Shown here: piece after piece, positions 1 through 8,470 of the stretch
How positions within the stretch are numbered: position 1 is the stretch's first letter
Layout of the letters: each line of letters begins with the position of its first letter
From: CAKRJP01 sp963634745
GTDB lineage: Bacteria; Bacillota; Clostridia; Lachnospirales; Lachnospiraceae
Length of the DNA stretch: 64,000 nucleotides
Direction: 5' to 3'
Assembly: GCA_963634745.1 (NCBI GenBank)
Contig: CAVHCX010000005.1
Span: 1 to 64,000, forward strand
Notes under the pieces: model-generated
Database searches by the model: none
What the model saw: the letters and a program-made list of their open reading frames with translations, nothing else
Told to the model about the DNA's origin: nothing
Translations under genes and position numbers: made by a program

Positions 1-32
1 TATATCTATTGAAAACATACGAGAAAAAGTTG

Positions 33-896
33 TCAAGAAAAATGATACAACATCAAACTGACTTTACTAAGGAGCGCATACAGCCGGTCGGCATTGGTCA
101 GTTGTTCGGTAGTCTGGATAAAATAGTCGGAAAGCTGATAAGCAGTATCGTAATCAAGACCGCCATCAATTGCTGCACGGGTACAGAGCGTAGTGGTGAT
201 AATGATATTATTTTTTAACTGGCGCAGTGCAGTGGAACCGGTAATGCCGAGATGATAATTACTTTCATTGAATTTCAGATTTTTTAATCCCTCACAGTTA
301 CCGGTGCGGATTAATGTCAGAACCTGTTCTTCGACTGCATAGGACTGGTTATGCTCTTCAGTTTCCTTTTTCTGAAAATTTTGTTTGATGAGCAGAGATG
401 TATTAACTAACGGATCAGCATCAAATGGAATCTGATCTGCAGTAGTGATCTGATTCAGTGTCAGGATCTTTTTATGCAGACAATAATTCAGAAAGAGGCA
501 TTTCTTAAGTAGTGATGAGAGTGAGATACACGGAATCTGTCGGAGAAACTGATCGAAGTCCGCGTGATTGATATTTGGCACAGTATAATCCTTGTACAGA
601 TGCTGCAGGTCAGAGGTTGAGTAAGGTACATCAGTAACCGGTCCAAATACAAGAAATCCATTTTCAAAATAGTCTAATCTTAGGGAACAGAAGAAAATTC
701 CATATTCTGTCGTACAATGAGAAATCCTTTCTTTGGAGGAAAAAAGTGTCTGTAGATAGCTTGTAGGTGGAGAAGTTAGATCTGTCTGTTCTGGCATACG
801 GAAGATGCACTTTCCATTGGAAAAAAGATACATTGGAAGATTAGAATCAAGATAGTACATTTTAATAAAACTGATGAGATTGTAAGTTTTTTTCAT
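33..896 (-). CDS. AraC-type transcriptional regulator, sensor part only (HTH absent or cut off)
   Basis: The 287-residue product looks like the N-terminal sensor half of the larger AraC-family regulators found beside sugar cassettes in Clostridia: a ligand-sensing half followed by a helical linker (around residues 235-285). It stops at a TGA exactly where the linker should lead into the pair of helix-turn-helix motifs, so no DNA-binding domain is encoded before the stop. The next 32 bases of the same strand hold another in-frame stop. It diverges from the beta-glucosidase gene, as expected for its regulator. Start: an ATG with only a weak ribosome site. Either a frameshift or nonsense change lies at the window edge, or the HTH is coded separately beyond it. 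What I see is a regulator-like half; the AraC label is by resemblance and not certain. Confidence 0.5.
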   Translation of the reverse strand: MKKTYNLISFIKMYYLDSNLPMYLFSNGKCIFRMPEQTDLTSPPTSYLQTLFSSKERISHCTTEYGIFFCSLRLDYFENGFLVFGPVTDVPYSTSDLQHLYKDYTVPNINHADFDQFLRQIPCISLSSLLKKCLFLNYCLHKKILTLNQITTADQIPFDADPLVNTSLLIKQNFQKKETEEHNQSYAVEEQVLTLIRTGNCEGLKNLKFNESNYHLGITGSTALRQLKNNIIITTTLCTRAAIDGGLDYDTAYQLSDYFIQTTEQLTNADRLYALLSKVSLMLYHFS

Positions 897-1018
897 GAAA
901 ACAATTCCTTTTTTAAATTTATACGGTTTAATTTTGGATGTTAGATTGTTTCAAGGGGAGATAATAAAACAAGTTTATGGTAAGCAATATTTTGCCGATA
1001 GTCAAGAAAAAATCACGC

Positions 1019-1089
1019 AATAAAAGTTTAAATATATAAATAAAAGTTTAAAAATGAAATAAATAAAGCGTTTTTTCCATTATTATAAT
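1019..1089 (+). promoter_or_regulatory. Candidate activator-dependent promoter with two direct repeats, upstream of the beta-glucosidase gene
   Basis: The 14-mer AATAAAAGTTTAAA occurs at 1019-1032 and again at 1039-1052, 20 bp apart, which is two helical turns. A consensus TATAAT lies at 1084-1089 with no good -35 box 17 bp upstream. Direct repeats on one face of the helix just upstream of a promoter with a poor -35 are typical of AraC-family activator sites. The assignment to the divergent AraC-type gene is an inference. Confidence 0.4.
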
Positions 1090-1154
1090 GCCATGATGAA
1101 AACCAAACAGAAATCTAGTTGACAAGCCAAACATCATAAAATGGAGGTTAGAAC

Positions 1155-3446
1155 ATGGAAAGAGAGAAGATTCAGAATCTGATCTCCCAGATGACGCTGG
1201 AAGAAAAAGCCGGAATGTGTTCGGGATCTGACTTCTGGCATCTGAAAGGAATCGAGAGACTTGAAATTCCATCCATCATGGTGGCCGATGGACCGCATGG
1301 AGTCAGAAAGCAGGCAGATGAAGCAGATCATCTGGGGATTAATGAAAGTGAGAAAGCAATCTGCTTTCCGGCGGGATGTGCAACAGCATCCAGTTTTGAC
1401 AGAGAGTTGATTCGCAGACAGGGGGAATTGCTTGGAGAGGAGTGCCAGGCAATGAATGTCAGCACAATTTTGGGACCGGCAATGAATATCAAACGCTCCC
1501 CATTGTGCGGAAGGAACTTTGAATATTATTCCGAAGATCCATATGTATCGGCAGAGATGGCTACGGCACTGATCGAAGGTGTTCAGAGTAAACATGTCGG
1601 AACAAGTGCGAAACATTTTCTGGCAAATAACCAGGAGAAACGCCGTATGACGAATTCTTCTGATTTGGATGAGAGAACTTTAAGAGAAATCTATCTGGCA
1701 TCCTTTGAGGGGGCGGTTAAAAAAGCGAAACCGTGGACAGTGATGAGTTCTTATAACCGGATTAATGGGAAGTTTGTTGGAGACAGCAAGGAATATCTGA
1801 CAGACATCTTAAGAAATGAATGGGGATTTGACGGTTATGTTGTTTCAGACTGGGGGGCAGTTAATGACAGGGTAAAAGCGTTAGCAGCAGGACTTGATCT
1901 TGAGATGCCGCCGGGGGATTATGCGAACGATGAACTGATTATAAAAGCAGTCAAAGAAGGAAAGCTGGAAGAGAACATAGTGGATCGGGCATGTGAGCGG
2001 ATTCTGGATGTAATTTTCCGCTATACAGAGAACCGTGATGGGACAGCAACATTCGATTATGAAAAAGATCATAATGCGGCATCTGAAATTGAAGCAGAAT
2101 GTATGGTATTATTAAAAAATGAAAATAACATTCTTCCATTAACTTCTGGCAGAAGGATTGCATTTATTGGAAAATATGCGAAGAAGCCGAGATATCAGGG
2201 CGGTGGAAGTTCCCATATCAACAGTTGGAAAGAAGAGTCTGCAATAGAAGCAGCGAAAAAGATTCCGGAGCTTGCAAATATAACTTTTGCAGAAGGATAT
2301 CAGGACGAAAAGGATGAAGTTGTAAAAGAACTTCAGAAGGAAGCAGTGAAGATGGCGGCAGAAGCCGATGTAGCAGTTCTGTTCCTTGGACTTCCAGACA
2401 ACTTTGAATCGGAAGGATATGACAGAAAGCATCTAAATCTTCCAAACTGCCAGAATGAACTGGTACAGAAAGTTCTGGAAGTACAGAAACACGTTGTTGT
2501 AGTTCTTCACAATGGTTCTCCGGTTTTGATGCCATGGAAAGATCAGGTGGAAGGTATTCTGGAGGCATATTTGGGAGGAGAGGCAGTAGGAAAGGCAGTT
2601 GCAGAAGTACTCGCAGGAAGAAAGAATCCTTGCGGACATCTGGCAGAGACATTTCCGCTTCGTTTGGAAGACACACCGTGTTATCTGGCTTATGGAAAAG
2701 GATGTGACAATGCACAGTATCAGGAAGGCGTATTTGTGGGATATCGTTATTACACATCCAGAAAGATGGCGACTGCATTTCCATTTGGATACGGATTGTC
2801 TTATACAACATTTGCATACAGAGATCTCCAGGTTGAGAAGAAAGAAATGTCTGATCAGGAGCATGTACAGGTGAGTGTGAAGGTGAAAAATACAGGGAAT
2901 CGTTCTGGAAAGACAGTTGTTCAGCTCTATGTAGGAGCACCACAGACCGAAGTGGTCCGTCCGGTAAGGGAGCTGAAAGGATTTGAAAAGGTATTCCTGG
3001 AGGCGGGAGAAGAGAAAAAGGTCACATTTACACTGGATGAGAGAGCGTTTTCCTACTGGAATACACAGATCCATGACTGGTATGCAGAAGAAGGCTCATA
3101 TAAAATTATGATTGGCGAACATGCAGATCAGATGATCCTTTGTGAAGAAGTTACAGTACATTGTACAAAGGAACTTCCGAAAGTATATTCACTGAACAGT
3201 TGTCTGGGTGAACTGATGAGAGATCCGAAGGCACAGGCTGTGATGGCACCGTTTATGCAGGGATTGGAGCAGAATGATGCAGCCACAGAGATGGCAGAAG
3301 CACAGGAAAATGATGAGTCTGGAGTAGTGAATCAGGAAATGATGGCGGCGATGATGGATGCAATGCCGCTCCGGCAGCTTTTGAGTTTTGTTCCTGGAAT
3401 CAGGCGAGAAATGCTGGAACAGATGGTAGATGCGCTAAATGATTAG
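1155..3446 (+). CDS. Beta-glucosidase, glycoside hydrolase family 3
   Basis: This 763-residue enzyme should remove beta-linked glucose from the non-reducing end of small glycosides by a retaining mechanism. The GH3 barrel domain occupies about residues 1-300, with the KHF motif at 153-155 and the nucleophile aspartate in VVSDWG (Asp232). The GH3 C-terminal domain (about 320-540) and a fibronectin III-like domain (about 565-650) follow. There is no signal peptide, so it acts on glycosides already imported, presumably by the downstream symporter. Residues from about 677 to the end form an extra tail with the pattern S-x-x-S-x-L-G-E-L, which recurs in the GH78 enzyme two genes on. A good AGGTTAG-type ribosome site precedes the ATG. 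Family is certain; the exact substrate is not readable. Confidence 0.93.
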   Translation: MEREKIQNLISQMTLEEKAGMCSGSDFWHLKGIERLEIPSIMVADGPHGVRKQADEADHLGINESEKAICFPAGCATASSFDRELIRRQGELLGEECQAMNVSTILGPAMNIKRSPLCGRNFEYYSEDPYVSAEMATALIEGVQSKHVGTSAKHFLANNQEKRRMTNSSDLDERTLREIYLASFEGAVKKAKPWTVMSSYNRINGKFVGDSKEYLTDILRNEWGFDGYVVSDWGAVNDRVKALAAGLDLEMPPGDYANDELIIKAVKEGKLEENIVDRACERILDVIFRYTENRDGTATFDYEKDHNAASEIEAECMVLLKNENNILPLTSGRRIAFIGKYAKKPRYQGGGSSHINSWKEESAIEAAKKIPELANITFAEGYQDEKDEVVKELQKEAVKMAAEADVAVLFLGLPDNFESEGYDRKHLNLPNCQNELVQKVLEVQKHVVVVLHNGSPVLMPWKDQVEGILEAYLGGEAVGKAVAEVLAGRKNPCGHLAETFPLRLEDTPCYLAYGKGCDNAQYQEGVFVGYRYYTSRKMATAFPFGYGLSYTTFAYRDLQVEKKEMSDQEHVQVSVKVKNTGNRSGKTVVQLYVGAPQTEVVRPVRELKGFEKVFLEAGEEKKVTFTLDERAFSYWNTQIHDWYAEEGSYKIMIGEHADQMILCEEVTVHCTKELPKVYSLNSCLGELMRDPKAQAVMAPFMQGLEQNDAATEMAEAQENDESGVVNQEMMAAMMDAMPLRQLLSFVPGIRREMLEQMVDALND

Positions 3447-3527
3447 AAAGATCTGCAAAAATAGTAGTCATAGTAATTTGATAAAGTGTGATTTACAAGA
3501 CAAAACAGATATAGGAGAGAGAAGACA

Positions 3528-4916
3528 ATGGCTAAAGCAAAGAAAGAACTTGGTCTGGACTCAATGGGAGTCCAAAAGTCAATGAGACTAACAGATTATC
3601 TTGGGGATGGTCTTGGACAGCTTCCGTTGAATATTATGAGCAGCCTCGTTGGACAATTGACCTACTTTTATACAGAAAAGGTTGGACTGGCAGCAGGCAT
3701 GGTTGCGACAATGTTACTGATTGCAAAGGTTTTTGATGCATTTTCAGATCTTGCAATGGGAAAGATTATGGACAATGGGAAATCCCCAAAGGGAAAATGC
3801 CGTCCATGGTTTCTTAGAATGGCAGTTCCGGCATTCGTGATGATCATATTGATGTTTACAGTGCCGAAGAATGCAGCGAGTGGAATTCAGACAGCATATG
3901 TATTGCTCACGAATATTCTGCTTACGGCTGTTGTGTATACAGCAGTGGCAATTCCTTATGGGGCGTTGATGGCAATTCGTACAGAAAGCTCAGATGAACG
4001 CGGTAAAATGGGAATCTTCCGTGCAGCGTTTGGATATATTGCAGGTATGATCATTGCAATTCTTCTGATTCCGCTCACAAATATGCTTGGAGGAACACAG
4101 AGCGCATGGATCAAAGCGGCAGTGGTTTTTGCTCTGATCTCACTTCTTTCACTGCTTATTCTTTATAAAGTGACGAGAGAAAATGTAAAAATTGTAGGGA
4201 AGAGTGAGGATGAAAATGTACCGTTTGCGGAAGGCATCAAGATGCTCTTTAAAAATAAATACTGGGTTATTATGCTGGTGCTTCAGTTCATGATGAATAT
4301 TTCATATAGTCTGAGTGCATCGGGTGGTACATATTATGCAAAATATATTCTGGGAAATGATAACATCGTTGCACTTCTCGGAGCGGTCGGACTGATTCCG
4401 ACATTCGTTGGATTTATTCTGACAGGACCGATGGCATCTAAATTAGGAATGACAAAAACTTGTATAATTTCCTGTGGACTGGGTGCAGCAGCTTGCCTGG
4501 TGAGAGTATTTACACCGTACAGTCTTATGACATGTATCGTTGGTGGTGCAGTTACAACATTTGCCAATATTCCTCTGATGTGTCTGTTCGGAGCTATGGT
4601 AAATAACTGTGTGGAATACAATGACTATAAGTTTGGGAAACGTATCGTGGGTATGACAAACAGTGCCAATTCTTTTGGAAACAAAATTGGATCCGGAATC
4701 GGGGCTTCTTTGATTGGATGGCTTCTGGCAGCAGCCGGATACAGTGCAGTACTGGAGACACAGCCTGCAGCAGTAGATACAGCTATTTTTGCATTTTCAA
4801 TCTACATTCCGCTGGCACTCTTCGTGATCATGATCACTCTTCTTTTTAAGAATGATCTTGAGAAGAGATATCCGGAGATTGTGGCTGAACTGCAAAAGAG
4901 AGAAGAGGCAAAATAA
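3528..4916 (+). CDS. GPH-family sugar:cation symporter (MFS)
   Basis: A 462-residue, roughly 12-helix membrane protein of the glycoside-pentoside-hexuronide:cation symporter family (MelB-like). It has the N-terminal LTDYLGDGLGQ and the FDAFSDLAMGKIMDN segment, matching the family's conserved first cytoplasmic loop (D-x-x-x-D...G). It should bring intact glycosides across the cytoplasmic membrane for the flanking cytosolic glycosidases, so it is read as part of the same operon (81 bp after the GH3 gene). The ribosome site AGGAGAG lies before the ATG. A transcription terminator follows. Substrate is inferred as a rhamno-glucoside or another plant glycoside from the neighbours only. Confidence 0.9.
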   Translation: MAKAKKELGLDSMGVQKSMRLTDYLGDGLGQLPLNIMSSLVGQLTYFYTEKVGLAAGMVATMLLIAKVFDAFSDLAMGKIMDNGKSPKGKCRPWFLRMAVPAFVMIILMFTVPKNAASGIQTAYVLLTNILLTAVVYTAVAIPYGALMAIRTESSDERGKMGIFRAAFGYIAGMIIAILLIPLTNMLGGTQSAWIKAAVVFALISLLSLLILYKVTRENVKIVGKSEDENVPFAEGIKMLFKNKYWVIMLVLQFMMNISYSLSASGGTYYAKYILGNDNIVALLGAVGLIPTFVGFILTGPMASKLGMTKTCIISCGLGAAACLVRVFTPYSLMTCIVGGAVTTFANIPLMCLFGAMVNNCVEYNDYKFGKRIVGMTNSANSFGNKIGSGIGASLIGWLLAAAGYSAVLETQPAAVDTAIFAFSIYIPLALFVIMITLLFKNDLEKRYPEIVAELQKREEAK

Positions 4917-4923
4917 AAATGGA

Positions 4924-4960
4924 AAAAAGGATGGAACTGACAGTAAGGTTCTGTCCTTTT
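4924..4960 (+). terminator. Rho-independent terminator after the GPH symporter gene
   Basis: A 13-bp stem (AAAAGGATGGAAC paired with GTTCTGTCCTTTT through two G-U pairs) with a 10-base loop, ending in T residues. The remaining space to 5124 holds no recognisable gene. A short stretch near 5012-5024 looks like a tRNA D-arm but has no cloverleaf. Confidence 0.65.
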
Positions 4961-5124
4961 GTAGATTTACGCGTGTAGATAATGACTCAGAACCCGCATC
5001 TCCATGGCTGAGTGGTCAGCTATAGTATGAATAATAACTGCCAGATCTTATAGTTGTGTGGAAGTCTGTGGATTAAATAGAGAAGGAATGTCGAAGGTGC
5101 CAAATAAGAAACGGAGAAAATGTA

Positions 5125-7869
5125 ATGAAATTATATGATTTGAGAACAGAGTATAGAGTAAACCCAATCGGAATAACAAAAGATGCTCCGAGATTTTCAT
5201 GGAAGATGGAATCGAGGGAGAAAGACACATTACAGAAATCTTATCAGATTATTGTGAAAAAGACAGATGCAGAAGATGAAAACGTTGTATGGGATACAGG
5301 TGTCAAAGAGGACGATTGCTCTGTTTTGATTCCATATACAGGAGAAAATTTGGAAGAGGAGAGCCTTTATATTATACAGGTTTCTGTTGAAGATAATCAT
5401 GGAAATATTGCAGAGATCACAGGAACTTTCGAGACGGGAATTTTTGACAGTTCTGAGTTTACTGCGCAGATGATCACAAGCGATTTCCCGGCAGAAGAGA
5501 CAGCCTGCCAGGTGTTTGAGAAGAAATTTACACTGGATAAAAAGATAAGAAAAGCACGTCTGTATGCAACAGCACATGGTGTTTATGAAGTGTCCCTGAA
5601 TGGACAGCCTGTTGGTGATCATCGAATGGCTCCAGGCTGGACGAGCTATCACAACAGACTGCAGTATCAGATCTATGATGTGACAGGGCAGCTTTCAGCA
5701 GAAAATGAGATAAAGATTACAGTAGGGAACGGCTGGTACAAAGGAATCCTTGGATTCACCTGTGAACCAAACCGTTATGGTACACAGGCAGGTGCATTTG
5801 CTGAACTTCATGTTGTTTATGAAGACGGAAGCAAAGTGATGATCGCAACCGATGAGAACTGGTCAGTAAAGACTGGCGAGATTCGGTACAGCGAGATCTA
5901 TATGGGAGAGACGATTGATACAGATGAGCCGGAAATTACAGAAGGAAATGTACAGGTAAAAGAGTTTGACAGGTCCATTTTGACAGCTCAGGAGAATGAA
6001 CCAGTCCGTATCACAGAAAAGATTTCAGGCAAAGAACTGATCGTTACACCAAAGGGAGAAAGACTGGTTGATTTTGGACAGATTCTTACTGGCGTTGTGG
6101 AATTTCGTGTGAAGGGAAAGAAAGGACAGAAGATTGTAATCCGCCATGCGGAGGTACTGGACAAAGACGGTAATTTCTATCCGGAGACACTTCGTCAGGC
6201 AAAATCGATTGACACATTTATCTGCAATGGAGAAGAACAAAGCTTTCGTCCGCATTTCACATTTCATGGATTCCGTTATATCTGCGTAGAAGGGTTGGAT
6301 GAATTTACACCAGACCAGTTTATAGCTTGTGTAATGCATTCTGATATGGAAAAGACAGGAAAATTCAGTTGTTCTAACAGGAAAGTGAATCAACTGCAGA
6401 GCAACATTACTTGGGGGCAGAGAGGTAACTTTCTTGATATTCCTACGGATTGTCCTCAGAGAGATGAGCGTCTTGGTTGGATGGGAGATGCGCAGGTGTT
6501 TTCATGGACGGCAGCATTTAACAGAAATACAGCGCTGTTCTATACGAAATGGATGCGGGATATTGCAGCAGAGTCTTCTCTGGAAAAAGGAGTTCCGCAT
6601 GTTGTACCGGATATTCTGGATCAGTACAGCGCTTCTGCATGGAGTGATGCAGCGGTGATCATTCCGTGGGTTGTATATCAGATTTATGGAGATAAAGACA
6701 TTCTGGAAGAAAATTGGAAATGTATACATGAATGGGTAGATTATATCAGGAATCACTGTGGTGAAGATGGACTGTGGAAGACCGGATTCCAGTATGGGGA
6801 CTGGCTGGCACTTGATAAAGAGGAAAGTGCAGACCGGACAGGTGCGACAGATAAATATATGATTGTCAATGCATATTATCTCTATGCGACAGATCTTGTG
6901 AAGAAGACAGCAGAAGTACTTGGAAAGACAGAAGATGCTAAAAAATATGCAGATTTATATGTCGCAACATTGGAAGCATTTCGGAAGGAATATTATACCT
7001 CAACAGGCCGCATTGTGAGCGAGACACAGACCGGAGCGATCCTTTCTCTGTATTTCAATCTTGCAAGAGAAAAAGACAGAGAACGTATTTTAAATACATT
7101 GCTTACCAATATTGAAAACCATAAGAATCATCTGGCAACCGGATTCGTCGGAACACCGTATATCTGTCATGCTCTTTCTGAAAATGGGGCACACGAGATG
7201 GCAGCGACACTCTTTATGAAAGAAGATTATCCATCCTGGCTGTATGCAGTTAATATGGGAGCAACAACAATCTGGGAGCGTTGGAATTCCATCAAGCCCG
7301 ATGGAACATTTGATGAATCGGGAATGAACTCCTTGAATCATTACGCATATGGTTCGATCGGAGACTGGATGTATCGTAAACTTGCAGGATTATCCCAGTC
7401 AGAGCCTGGATATAAGAAATTCCAGGTGAAACCGATGTTTGTTAAAGGAATTGAAGAATGGGGAACAGAGTTTGAATCTGTTTATGGAAAGATTGTAGCC
7501 AATACATCCTGCAAAGATGGAAAAATCCATGTGCATGTGGAAGTTCCGGCGAATACAATAGCAGTGATTATTCTTCCGGAAAAAGATGAGTCACATGAAG
7601 TTGGTTCTGGCATTTATGATTATGAGTATGAGACAGAGACAAGTCTTGTTGTTGACCGGTTCAGCATGGATAGCACACTTGGTGAGATCGTCGCAGAGCC
7701 GCTGGCTGCTGAAATGTTTAACCAGATGGTACCAGGAATGCTGGAAGGACCGATGATTCAGTTCGCCTACGGAATGACACTTTCTGAGCTACTTGGTGCA
7801 GCACCAGAGGCAAGACCGATGTATGAGGCGGTGGTGAATGCACTGAATCAGAAGGAAAAAGAAAAATAG
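5125..7869 (+). CDS. Alpha-L-rhamnosidase, glycoside hydrolase family 78
   Basis: A 914-residue inverting glycosidase that should release terminal alpha-L-rhamnose from plant glycosides such as flavonoid rutinosides. N-terminal beta-sandwich domains cover about residues 1-330. The (alpha/alpha)6 catalytic barrel carries the hallmark IPTDCPQRDERLGWMGD at 439-455, with acidic residues of the active site, and SLNHYAYGS near 730 before the C-terminal beta domain. It lacks a signal peptide and should be cytosolic, like the GH3 enzyme upstream. Beyond the usual end of the family, residues about 845-914 form a tail related to the tail of the GH3 enzyme. ATG start after CGGAGA. Family assignment is firm. 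Confidence 0.93.
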   Translation: MKLYDLRTEYRVNPIGITKDAPRFSWKMESREKDTLQKSYQIIVKKTDAEDENVVWDTGVKEDDCSVLIPYTGENLEEESLYIIQVSVEDNHGNIAEITGTFETGIFDSSEFTAQMITSDFPAEETACQVFEKKFTLDKKIRKARLYATAHGVYEVSLNGQPVGDHRMAPGWTSYHNRLQYQIYDVTGQLSAENEIKITVGNGWYKGILGFTCEPNRYGTQAGAFAELHVVYEDGSKVMIATDENWSVKTGEIRYSEIYMGETIDTDEPEITEGNVQVKEFDRSILTAQENEPVRITEKISGKELIVTPKGERLVDFGQILTGVVEFRVKGKKGQKIVIRHAEVLDKDGNFYPETLRQAKSIDTFICNGEEQSFRPHFTFHGFRYICVEGLDEFTPDQFIACVMHSDMEKTGKFSCSNRKVNQLQSNITWGQRGNFLDIPTDCPQRDERLGWMGDAQVFSWTAAFNRNTALFYTKWMRDIAAESSLEKGVPHVVPDILDQYSASAWSDAAVIIPWVVYQIYGDKDILEENWKCIHEWVDYIRNHCGEDGLWKTGFQYGDWLALDKEESADRTGATDKYMIVNAYYLYATDLVKKTAEVLGKTEDAKKYADLYVATLEAFRKEYYTSTGRIVSETQTGAILSLYFNLAREKDRERILNTLLTNIENHKNHLATGFVGTPYICHALSENGAHEMAATLFMKEDYPSWLYAVNMGATTIWERWNSIKPDGTFDESGMNSLNHYAYGSIGDWMYRKLAGLSQSEPGYKKFQVKPMFVKGIEEWGTEFESVYGKIVANTSCKDGKIHVHVEVPANTIAVIILPEKDESHEVGSGIYDYEYETETSLVVDRFSMDSTLGEIVAEPLAAEMFNQMVPGMLEGPMIQFAYGMTLSELLGAAPEARPMYEAVVNALNQKEKEK

Positions 7870-7872
7870 GCT

Positions 7873-7984
7873 GATAAAAGTAGTGACGAGTACCTGATGT
7901 TCAAGGAAAAGTATGCGGCAATCAGCGATAGCAAAACGGAGCTTGCAAATTATGTTCAATTGGGCGGCTTTCCCGCAACACATT
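7873..7984 (+). pseudogene. Remnant of an AAA-type ATPase with DUF4143-like motif
   Basis: Immediately after the rhamnosidase stop, one frame reads without interruption through a segment containing KTELANYVQLGGFPATHLQ. This resembles the conserved 'Y-l-r-y-G-G-F-P' stretch of bacterial ATP-binding proteins with a DUF4143 domain. No Walker motifs or start codon belong to it, and the similarity breaks off near 7984 where glycyl-radical-enzyme sequence begins in another frame. The segment is short, so this is a moderate-to-low confidence call. Confidence 0.4.
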
Positions 7985-8137
7985 TACAGGCAACCGCAGA
8001 TGTTATTAAACAAGGGAATACCTTTAAAGGAAGCCTACAACTGGAATCCTTGCGGCTGCGTTGAAACCAACCTGGAGGAAAAACAGAGGTGCTATACTGC
8101 ATATGCTGACTTTAACTTGGGTTCTGCAGTTGAACTA
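7985..8137 (+). pseudogene. Fragment of a glycyl radical enzyme (catalytic cysteine region)
   Basis: In the frame that reads LLNKGIPLKEAYNWNPCGCVET the sequence matches the middle of pyruvate formate-lyase-like glycyl radical enzymes: a 'NKGIPLEEA' helix followed by the G-C-V-E motif carrying the thiyl-radical cysteine. Only about 50 residues remain of a family that is usually about 800 long. The glycine loop and the whole N-terminal half are missing. It is joined directly to activase sequence on the right. Which subtype it came from cannot be told, although the NPCGCVETN context looks unlike PflB. Confidence 0.65.
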
Positions 8138-8435
8138 TCGGGCGCAGCAGATTTATGGCAGGGAAATGACCGTGAAGGAAGTCATGCGTGAGATCCAAAA
8201 AGATGAGATGTTTAGCTCTTTTGAGAATGTGAAGCGGATTATCCCCCACCTGCAAATGTTTTATGTCGATGTAAAATGCATGGATCCGGGGAAGCATAAG
8301 AAATGGACGGGACAGGACAATGCCATCATTTTGGAAAATATCCGCAGGGCGGATGTATATCAGAGGATGTGTTTTCAACTGAAATCTCCGATTGACAGGA
8401 GTATTTTCTTAGTCTATGCTTACAGCGTGTGTTAA
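8138..8435 (+). pseudogene. Fragment of a glycyl-radical-enzyme activating protein (radical SAM), internally deleted
   Basis: The frame starting near IYGREMTVKEVMREIQKDEMF reproduces the segment of PflA-type activases that precedes the S-G-G-G-V-T-x-S-G-G-E-P-L motif. That motif and the following 50 or so residues are absent. Sequence resumes as FYVDVKCMDPGKHKKWTG and ILENIRRA, which match the later 'DiKh.d...H...TG..n..iLeNl' stretch. The N-terminal iron-sulfur cysteine motif is also missing. It is therefore a dead fragment with at least one internal deletion, the partner of the glycyl radical enzyme scrap to its left. Confidence 0.65.
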
Positions 8436-8470
8436 AGAAAAGACAAGAATTGATACGGAGAAAGTAAGCT

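Noticed and set aside
2218..3074. Long open frames on the minus strand opposite the beta-glucosidase gene
   Set aside because: They mirror the codon pattern of the GH3 gene, have no ribosome site and encode Leu/Ser/Cys-rich products without family resemblance.
5005..5045. Possible tRNA between the symporter and rhamnosidase genes
   Set aside because: Only a D-arm-like GGCTGAGTGGTCA is present; no pairing acceptor stem, anticodon arm or T-arm could be found.
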